Of a DNA stretch of 6,853 nt, positions 1-5,245 are shown piece by piece. The translations under genes and the position numbers were made by a program. This DNA comes from Candidatus Woykebacteria bacterium RBG_16_39_9b. GTDB lineage: Bacteria > Patescibacteriota > Microgenomatia > Woykebacterales > RBG-16-39-9b. The DNA lies in assembly GCA_001816695.1 (NCBI GenBank), contig MHCR01000012.1, positions 1-6,853 of the forward strand. The letters run 5' to 3'. Under the pieces are notes generated by a model that saw only the letters and a program-made list of their open reading frames with translations, did not search any database and was not told the origin of the DNA. Within the stretch, counting starts at the first letter, position 1. Every line of letters begins with the position of its first letter.

Positions 1-426
1 GATTTCCACAAAGTTAATTTGAAAGAAAAAATTACGGCTCATGTACCACTAGTTTTGATTGGAGAATCTCCAGCAGAAAAAAGTGGAACTGGATTAATCT
101 TGCAGACTATTAATGAACTTGAAATCGAATCGCTTCCAGGTGATATTCCCCATCAGATTGAGGTCGACATTTCTAAATTGGGAGAGATAGGTGAAACTGT
201 ACATATTAAGGATTTAAAAATAGATAGGGAAAAGGTTGAAGTTAAGAATGAGTCTGAAGATGTTGTAGTTACTGTACAAAATGCTGAGATGAAAGAAGAG
301 CCAATCGAGGAAGAAGCTCCGGCCCCGGAAGAGGTTGAAGCTACTGCCGAAAAAGGGAAAGAAGAAACAGAAGAATCAAAAGAGGAAATTAAAGAAGAAA
401 CCTCCGCTGAGAACGAAAATTCCTAA
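1..426 (+). CDS. rplY: 50S ribosomal protein bL25/CTC family, 3' part (5' end outside window)
   Basis: The frame is open from base 1 to the TAA at 424-426, giving 141 visible residues. The in-frame TTG at base 19 is not a credible start, because the six residues before it (DFHKVN) continue the conserved strand that opens the bL25 C-terminal domain. Residues about 7-95 match the TL5/CTC C-terminal beta domain: VPLVLIGESPA, then ELEIESLPGDIPHQIEVDISKL, then ETVHIKDLKI. The family binds 5S rRNA through an N-terminal domain that lies off-window here. Residues about 96-141 form a low-complexity acidic tail with 20 glutamates in 46 positions and no predicted fold. It converges with valS across a 34-bp gap that holds no convincing terminator. 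The family call is firm; the exact symbol (rplY or ctc) is a naming choice. Confidence 0.9.
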   Translation, partial: DFHKVNLKEKITAHVPLVLIGESPAEKSGTGLILQTINELEIESLPGDIPHQIEVDISKLGEIGETVHIKDLKIDREKVEVKNESEDVVVTVQNAEMKEEPIEEEAPAPEEVEATAEKGKEETEESKEEIKEETSAENENS

Positions 427-460
427 TAGCAAGAAACCGAAGCAATAGTTTCAAAAAAGG

Positions 461-2596
461 CTATTTTGGCCACAAAGCCGTCATTAAAGATGTGCCACGT
501 TTATTTGAAATTCTTTGCCAAAGATCCTCAGTTATAAACGGCATAAAAGGATGCAGAAGTCTTAAAGATTCGTCAAAAACTTTTTCCAGAATTGGTTGTG
601 CCTCTTCGCGACGAGTTTTTGCGTGCTCAAGGTACTTATCCGCAAAGCGGTGCCAGATGAATTCATACAGTTCTTCTGCAGCTTGACCAAAGCGATAATT
701 TTCGATTGAATCCGATACACTTTTTTTAGTTTTTTTCAACTCATCTAAAACCCATCGGTCCTCTTTGTTAGGAGAGACGATTTTAGTTTTAGCCGGCTTT
801 AGATCAACTATGAGACGACCAATATTCCAGAGTTTGTTTGTAAAATTTCGCATACCACGAATTTTACTTTCGCCAAGGTTAATGTCGTTGCCGGGACTTG
901 TGCCAAAAACAAGCGCCATCCTTACTGCATCTGCGCCATATTCTCCTGCAACATCAAGTGGATCAATAACATTACCGCGGCTTTTGCTCATTTTTTGTCC
1001 GCGTTCATCTCGAACCAGCCCATGCAAAAATACGGTTTGAAAAGGGGGTTTACCGGTAGTATAAAGGCCAAGCATTATCATTCGGGCAACCCAGAAAAAT
1101 AAGATGTCGTAACCGGTTTCCATAACACTAGTTGGATAAAAATATTTAAAATCGGGGGTTTCATTGGGCCAACCAAGAGTAGTGAACGGCCATTGACCAG
1201 AGGAAAACCAAGTATCAAGAGTATCAGGGTCTTGTGTAAAGTTTTTACTACCGCAAGAAGGGCATTTAGTTGGTTTAACAACCGAAACAAATAGCCCATC
1301 CTTTGTAGTACACTTTTTATTCTTATACCCTTGACAATAATAGACTGGCAAGCGATGTCCCCACCAAATTTGCCGGCTTATACACCAATCGCGAATATTT
1401 TCAAGCCAATTGAAGTAAATCTTCTCAAACCGTTTCGGGAGAATTTTGATGCTTCCTTGCTTAACCGCAACCAACGCAGGCTTAGCGAGGGACTCAATTT
1501 TTATAAACCATTGTTTGGATATAAGCGGCTCAACGGTGGTACGACATCTTTCACAAATGCCCAGCGAATATTTATAGAATGCCGTCTTTTGGAGTAAATC
1601 TTGTTTTCCCAACTCATCTAATACCTTATTCCGCGCGGAGCTTACATCCAAACCCGAAAAAACTCCAGCAGCAGCTGACAAGCGACCGTCCTCTTGAACA
1701 ATTGAAATAGTTTTGAGTTTGTGCCTTTTTCCTATTTCAAAATCTATCGGGTCGTGGGCTGGTGTTACTTTAACTGCTCCAGTCCCAAACTTTGGGCTCA
1801 CTGCACTGTCAGTAATTATTGGAATTGATCGATTCATCAAAGGTAGGAGAGCCGTTTTACCGACAAGGTTTTTGTAGCGAACATCGTTTGGATTAACAGC
1901 TATCCCTGTGTCACCAAGCATCGTTTCTGGTCTTGTGGTTGCAACAGTGATAAATTCTTGCTGTTTAATTTTTGCATTAGGATGTTTTATTGGATATTTT
2001 ATAAACCATAGCTTGCCATTTCTTTCTTCATGCTCTACCTCCAGGTCAGATAGAGCAGTGCCACAACGAGTACACCAATTAATAATGCGTTCTCCTCGAT
2101 AGATTAAACCATCGTCGTACAGTTTCTTAAATGTGGTATAAACTGCCGTAGTAATTTCAGGGTCTAGCGTAAATTTTTCCCTAGTCCAATCACACGAGGC
2201 TCCAAGAGCCTTGAGCTGATCCTCCATATGTTTCTTATTCTTCATGGTAAATTCATATGTTTGTTTAAAAAATTCGTCGCGGCCAAGATCAAATCGATTT
2301 TTACCTTCCTGTTCGAGCTCTCTTTCATAAACCACTTGAGTTAAAATTCCTGCATGGTCAGCACCCGGTAACCAAAGTGTTGGTACGCCATGCATTCTGT
2401 GATAACGGACTAGAATATCTTCAATCGCAATGAAAGTTGCGTGACCAATGTGAAGTTCGCCATTAGCGTTGGGGGGCGGCATTATGATAGTAAAAGGTTT
2501 CTTCTTAGGTATTCTTTTAGGGCTAAAATAGCCCTTCTGCTCCCAAAATGAATACCATTTTCTTTCAGTTTCTTGGTGATTATATATTTTATCCAT
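461..2596 (-). CDS. valS: Valine--tRNA ligase, short form lacking the C-terminal coiled coil
   Basis: Class I aminoacyl-tRNA synthetase that charges tRNA-Val in the cytoplasm. From the ATG at 2596 it has 711 residues. HIGH is at 49-52 and KMSKS at 535-539. The CP1 editing domain is intact, with TTRPET at 220-225 and the GTGAVKVTPAHDPxD block at about 271-285. Cysteine pairs at 175/178 and 348/351, and a set at 421/429/445/448, look like zinc knuckles. The helical anticodon-binding domain runs from about 615 to the end. The protein stops at LWPK, just where usual ValS (about 880-950 residues) continues into a coiled-coil tRNA-binding arm, so that arm is absent. An in-frame TTG at 2605 would add MKI. 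I prefer the ATG because a TATAAT box at 2608-2613 puts the transcript start at about 2601, downstream of the TTG. Confidence 0.96.
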   Translation of the reverse strand: MDKIYNHQETERKWYSFWEQKGYFSPKRIPKKKPFTIIMPPPNANGELHIGHATFIAIEDILVRYHRMHGVPTLWLPGADHAGILTQVVYERELEQEGKNRFDLGRDEFFKQTYEFTMKNKKHMEDQLKALGASCDWTREKFTLDPEITTAVYTTFKKLYDDGLIYRGERIINWCTRCGTALSDLEVEHEERNGKLWFIKYPIKHPNAKIKQQEFITVATTRPETMLGDTGIAVNPNDVRYKNLVGKTALLPLMNRSIPIITDSAVSPKFGTGAVKVTPAHDPIDFEIGKRHKLKTISIVQEDGRLSAAAGVFSGLDVSSARNKVLDELGKQDLLQKTAFYKYSLGICERCRTTVEPLISKQWFIKIESLAKPALVAVKQGSIKILPKRFEKIYFNWLENIRDWCISRQIWWGHRLPVYYCQGYKNKKCTTKDGLFVSVVKPTKCPSCGSKNFTQDPDTLDTWFSSGQWPFTTLGWPNETPDFKYFYPTSVMETGYDILFFWVARMIMLGLYTTGKPPFQTVFLHGLVRDERGQKMSKSRGNVIDPLDVAGEYGADAVRMALVFGTSPGNDINLGESKIRGMRNFTNKLWNIGRLIVDLKPAKTKIVSPNKEDRWVLDELKKTKKSVSDSIENYRFGQAAEELYEFIWHRFADKYLEHAKTRREEAQPILEKVFDESLRLLHPFMPFITEDLWQRISNKRGTSLMTALWPK

Positions 2597-2607
2597 AATC
2601 TTCAAAT

Positions 2608-2636
2608 ATTATAGCGTTGCACACTAGCAGGCGCAA
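2608..2636 (-). promoter_or_regulatory. valS promoter (sigma70-like)
   Basis: On the minus strand TTGCGC (2636-2631) is followed by a 17-bp spacer and a perfect TATAAT (2613-2608). The expected start point, about 2601, leaves only about five nucleotides before the ATG at 2596. The valS mRNA is therefore predicted to be nearly leaderless, and no Shine-Dalgarno sequence is present. The spacing and -10 box are read directly; activity is inferred. Confidence 0.65.
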
Positions 2637-2653
2637 ACTTACTTTGGTAGACT
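2617..2653 (+). promoter_or_regulatory. Candidate promoter for the P-loop kinase gene, overlapping the valS promoter
   Basis: There are two readings. TTGCAC (2617-2622), 17 bp, then TACTTT (2640-2645) would give a leader of about 10 nt. Alternatively TAGACT (2648-2653), preceded by a TGG extended -10, would start transcription at about 2660 and make the mRNA leaderless for the ATG at 2662. No Shine-Dalgarno sequence precedes the ATG, which fits either. The site shares bases with the divergent valS promoter, so the two could exclude each other. Confidence 0.4.
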
Positions 2654-2661
2654 AGAGTTTA

Positions 2662-3273
2662 ATGAAAGGCCTTCTTAACTTAGAAACATTATCGGAAGAT
2701 AATATTAGAACTCTCAAACTTTCAAAGGAAAGATTTAAGAAACCGCTTGTAATTATACTTGTTGGTATTCCATCATCGGGAAAAACAACTTTTTCCCAGA
2801 CTTTATCTTCCAGCCTACCGTTAGTTATTTTATCAGAAGAATATATGATTCGCTTTCTTGCTCCTCGTGCCACTTTTTTTGAAAAAGCACAAACTGAAAC
2901 CTTTCAACTAGCTGTTAAGACGATGGAAAAGCTTGTTCAAAGCGGAGTCAATTGTATCTACGATTCTAGTATCAAGAAAAAATCTGATAGAAATTTAATT
3001 AAAAATCGAATTGAGAAGATGGGGGGAACCTACGTGTTAATTTACATTTATATACCCAAGGAACTTGCTCTTGAGAGAGTTAGCAAACAAAATTTTGAAG
3101 TTACGCGCGGTGAAAAAAAAGGCTTTATTATGAATAAGGACCTTTTTGAATATGAGATAAATAGCACCCAAATACCTTTGTCGGGCGAAAATCATTTAGT
3201 CTACGAAGAGTCAAACCCCGAATCATTAATAGCGATCAAAAAATATCTCAAGGAACTGTTGAAACCCGTCTAA
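2662..3273 (+). CDS. P-loop kinase-like NTPase (AAA_33 / zeta-toxin-like fold), substrate unknown
   Basis: A 203-residue protein. Residues 28-34 form a hydrophobic strand (PLVIILV) leading into a Walker A, GIPSSGKTT, at 35-43. A second strand ends NCIYDSS at 98-103, resembling the acidic strand end of small P-loop kinases that phosphorylate metabolites or RNA ends. Basic residues around R139 and R149 could form the lid. The first 27 residues are polar and lie before the fold. There is no signal peptide or membrane segment. It stands alone between divergent valS and convergent tsaD, so context gives no substrate. Its G+C looks slightly lower than its neighbours (37% in one 60-base sample). Run A8 at 3113-3120 is a possible slippage or sequencing-error site, but the frame is intact beyond it. 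ATP binding is likely; calling it a toxin or a specific kinase would go beyond the evidence. Confidence 0.8.
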   Translation: MKGLLNLETLSEDNIRTLKLSKERFKKPLVIILVGIPSSGKTTFSQTLSSSLPLVILSEEYMIRFLAPRATFFEKAQTETFQLAVKTMEKLVQSGVNCIYDSSIKKKSDRNLIKNRIEKMGGTYVLIYIYIPKELALERVSKQNFEVTRGEKKGFIMNKDLFEYEINSTQIPLSGENHLVYEESNPESLIAIKKYLKELLKPV

Positions 3274-4268
3274 AATAAAATTGAAGCGTCTGCGAAAACT
3301 TTCCTCCAAGAGACAGGCTTAAAATTGAAAAATGCAGCAGAAGCAATCATAGCTGCGTTGTCAACTGCAAACTTTGGTTCTGGGGTACAGACATTGCCAC
3401 TGAAGGAAGATCTCAATTTTTCTTTCAGTTTCGTATTGGCTGCAACCCCACCACCTAGCACGATTGTTTTAACATTGGCGTTTTTGGCGGCTCGTATCGT
3501 TTTTGATACCAGAGAATCGACGACTGCTTCTTGAAAACTAGCAGCAACGTTGCAAATTTCATCAGGGCTAAGCTTATGATTTGCGGAATTTTGGTTTAAT
3601 CTGCTCACCAATTCTAGTAGAGCCGTTTTTAAACCAGAGTAGGAAAAATCATAGTCAGTTGTGTTGATCATCGGTCGGGGTAAATTATATGTTCTGGAAT
3701 TTCCGTTTCTAGCCTTCTCCTCAATTAGCGGGCCGCCAGGATACCCAAGGCCCAAAATACGAGCAGCTTTATCGAAGGCTTCTCCAGCTGCGTCGTCACG
3801 CGTGCCACCCAAATGTTCAAATTTTCCATGATCTTGAACATGGAGAAGCTCTGTATGACCTCCAGAAACAATTAGAGCGACCAAGGGGAATTTAGGGAGT
3901 ACAGGTGATTCTAGACGAGAGGCATAGATGTGACCAATCAAATGATTTACAGGTATTAGAGGTTTATTCCAGACAAAAGAGAGGGTTTTTGCTGTTTCCA
4001 CACCTACTAGTAGAGATCCAATTAATCCAGGCCCAAAAGTTACTGCTATAGCATCTACGTTTTCACCGTCTAGTGTTTTTAAAGTTTCCTCCAACACTGG
4101 GATCATAGCTTTATTTTGTTCTCTAGCAGCGATTTCGGGAATAACACCACCGGTTTTTGAGTGTAGAGAGAGGGAGGAGGAAACAATATTGGATAGTAGT
4201 TTTGTTCCATCTTCCACTACTGCAGCCGCTGTTTCGTCACAACTTGTTTCAATTCCTAGGATTTTCAT
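3270..4268 (-). CDS. tsaD: tRNA N6-threonylcarbamoyladenosine transferase TsaD
   Basis: TsaD transfers the threonylcarbamoyl group from TC-AMP to A37 of ANN-decoding tRNAs, working with TsaB and TsaE in bacteria. The 332-residue length is normal for the family. ASKHA-fold motifs are all present: ETSCDET at 7-13, metal ligands H109 and H113 in NHLIGHIYAS, SGGHTE at 135-140, GTRDDAAGEAFDKAARILGL from 155, GGGVAAN at 272-278, and the third metal ligand D303 in VDNAAM. Nothing catalytic is missing. The ATG at 4268 is the natural start because the ETSCDET strand begins right behind it. No tsaB or tsaE gene is adjacent. The TAG stop (3270-3272) overlaps the convergent kinase stop (3271-3273). Confidence 0.97.
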   Translation of the reverse strand: MKILGIETSCDETAAAVVEDGTKLLSNIVSSSLSLHSKTGGVIPEIAAREQNKAMIPVLEETLKTLDGENVDAIAVTFGPGLIGSLLVGVETAKTLSFVWNKPLIPVNHLIGHIYASRLESPVLPKFPLVALIVSGGHTELLHVQDHGKFEHLGGTRDDAAGEAFDKAARILGLGYPGGPLIEEKARNGNSRTYNLPRPMINTTDYDFSYSGLKTALLELVSRLNQNSANHKLSPDEICNVAASFQEAVVDSLVSKTIRAAKNANVKTIVLGGGVAANTKLKEKLRSSFSGNVCTPEPKFAVDNAAMIASAAFFNFKPVSWRKVFADASILF

Positions 4269-4274
4269 AAGTAA

Positions 4275-4303
4275 ATTTTACGCTGTTGGACATGTAAAAT
4301 AAA
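4275..4303 (-). promoter_or_regulatory. Candidate tsaD promoter (near-leaderless)
   Basis: TAAAAT (4280-4275 on the minus strand) lies six bases before the tsaD ATG, so transcription would begin at or next to the start codon. The -35 position at 17-bp spacing reads TTTATT and is weak. There is no Shine-Dalgarno sequence. The element is back to back with the plus-strand TTGACA promoter beginning at 4315. Confidence 0.4.
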
Positions 4304-4314
4304 GATTTAACAAA

Positions 4315-4343
4315 TTGACAAAAGCCGGCTCGTGTGGTAGTAA
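4315..4343 (+). promoter_or_regulatory. Promoter of the putative structured RNA
   Basis: A perfect TTGACA (4315-4320) is followed by 17 bp and TAGTAA (4338-4343), a partial -10 match. A TGTGG stretch just upstream of it is close to an extended -10. The expected start is about 4350. The perfect -35 box and the lack of any downstream protein frame support transcription of a non-coding RNA on this strand. Confidence 0.5.
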
Positions 4344-4349
4344 GAAATT

Positions 4350-4711
4350 GCGGTACTGTCCAAGACACAGGAGGTGCATTTGGATGTCTGAAGCCCTCCT
4401 AGCCGGCTGAAGAGAGAGGTTGTGCAGATGCGTAAGCCTGCACTTGGGGTTAACACTCCGAAATAATCTCCGAATCAGCTAGGAATATGGGCAGTCAAAC
4501 CGGCTTAGGTGGGACCTGAAAAGTCCAGCTTAGGCTTGGGGTGTTTGGGTTCCACCGGTGTCAACAAGGCCAGCTTATCCGGACTTTCCGTGGGTGTGGT
4601 TTGGATGGTTGGTTGATGCGCCACCCAGAAGCGAATTCAGATTAGCGCCTTCACGTTGTGAGGCTTAAGTTGGCGAAGATGATCCACGGCTCTCACTTCG
4701 CCCTTTCTTTT
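4350..4711 (+). ncRNA. Putative structured non-coding RNA, about 360 nt, family not recognised
   Basis: This stretch has no credible protein frame on either strand. In 4381-4680, 159 of 300 bases are G or C (53%), against about 40% around it. Hairpins readable on the plus strand: 4369-4377 with 4393-4400 (8 bp, one bulge); 4422-4443 (6 bp plus 2 bp, GUAA tetraloop); 4446-4459 (5 bp, UAAC loop); 4508-4520 with 4544-4556 (13 bp including three G-U), capped by 4524-4540; 4591-4596 with 4622-4627; 4647-4664 (7 bp, one bulge); and the terminator hairpin 4672-4702. A promoter and terminator fit the same strand. Size would suit RNase P RNA or tmRNA, but I find neither the paired RNase P core segments nor a tRNA-like acceptor end with a tag frame, and no SRP core. 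Strand is favoured, not proven. Confidence 0.6.
4672..4711 (+). terminator. Intrinsic terminator of the putative RNA
   Basis: GGCGAAG (4672-4678), a bulged A, and TGA pair with TCA and CTTCGCC (4693-4702), giving a 10-bp stem around a 10-base loop. The tract CTTTCTTTT (4703-4711) follows. The T-run lies only on the plus-strand side, which fixes the direction. Its last base is the first base of the NYN gene's minus-strand stop codon, so the RNA would end at the edge of that gene. Confidence 0.65.
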
Positions 4712-5244
4712 CATCCTTCATAGCCGGGAACTTTTTTGAGTGGCTTTGTGGACAGCAAATATTGCCTGTGGTCTACGTCTAAGTCAATAAACTCATCTGC
4801 TTCAGCGATTAGTTTTGAAGAAGTACTTTTTCCAAATGCCATTACTTCGACACGGTGGCCTTGGTTTTTTAGAAATTCTACAGCTGACGTATAGTCACCA
4901 TCGCCTGAGACTAAAACAATCGCATCAATCTTGGGTGAAAGTCGAATCATATCAATTACGATACCGACATCCCAATCTGCTTTTTTAGCTCCACCAGGGA
5001 ATATTTGCAATTCCTTTATCTTTACTTCAAATCCGGCTTTCTCTAGCGCGTCAAAAAAAGTCTGTTCCAGTGGTTCTTCTGCCTTTACAACGTAGGCAAT
5101 TGCTCTAATAAGCTGACGGCCTGAGACTGCTTGCTCTAGAATTTTAGCGAAGTTGACTCTAGAAGAATAAAGATTCTTTGCTGAATAATAGAGATTTTGT
5201 ACATCAACGAAAATTCCAACTCGTTGATACGGATTTTTCACCAT
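4711..5244 (-). CDS. NYN-domain protein, LabA/DUF88 family (putative nuclease)
   Basis: A 177-residue protein consisting almost wholly of a PIN-like NYN domain. Acidic residues expected at the metal site are present: D14 with N17 in FVDVQN, the KKADWDVGIVIDM segment (D90, D92, D98), and the SGDGDY motif (D115, D117). Related proteins are thought to cut RNA or act in regulation; the target here is unknown. No membrane segment or signal peptide is seen. The ATG at 5244 lies one base after the stop of the VanW gene, with AAGGTAGG upstream as a weak ribosome site, so the two are probably translated in a coupled way. Its tail (about 157-177) is short and basic-polar. The activity is inferred from the conserved residues only. 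Confidence 0.88.
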   Translation of the reverse strand: MVKNPYQRVGIFVDVQNLYYSAKNLYSSRVNFAKILEQAVSGRQLIRAIAYVVKAEEPLEQTFFDALEKAGFEVKIKELQIFPGGAKKADWDVGIVIDMIRLSPKIDAIVLVSGDGDYTSAVEFLKNQGHRVEVMAFGKSTSSKLIAEADEFIDLDVDHRQYLLSTKPLKKVPGYEG

Positions 5245-5245
5245 G

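Noticed and set aside
19..21. TTG as the start of the bL25 gene
   Set aside because: The frame is open to base 1 and the residues before it are conserved in the family; the gene is simply cut by the window edge.
433..452. GAAAC/GTTTC hairpin between bL25 and valS as a bidirectional terminator
   Set aside because: Only five base pairs with a ten-base loop, and the adjacent A6 run (453-458) lies on the wrong side to give a U-tract to the valS transcript.
1078..1299. Second reading frame inside valS and similar overlapping frames elsewhere
   Set aside because: They lie wholly within strongly conserved genes in another frame and show no recognisable domain.
4508..4516. T-box antiterminator, from AGGTGGGACC
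   Set aside because: It lacks the following CCGCG, there is no specifier stem, and no plus-strand synthetase gene follows.
4494..4530. RNase P RNA, from AAACCGGCTTA on the plus strand and GGAAAGTCCGG on the minus strand
   Set aside because: The two core-like strings are on opposite strands, so they cannot form the P4 helix of one molecule, and the other conserved segments are missing.
4540..4560. tRNA-like T arm of a tmRNA, from GGGTTCCACCGG
   Set aside because: There is no acceptor stem partner, no CCA end and no tag frame; these bases are better explained by the 13-bp helix with 4508-4520.
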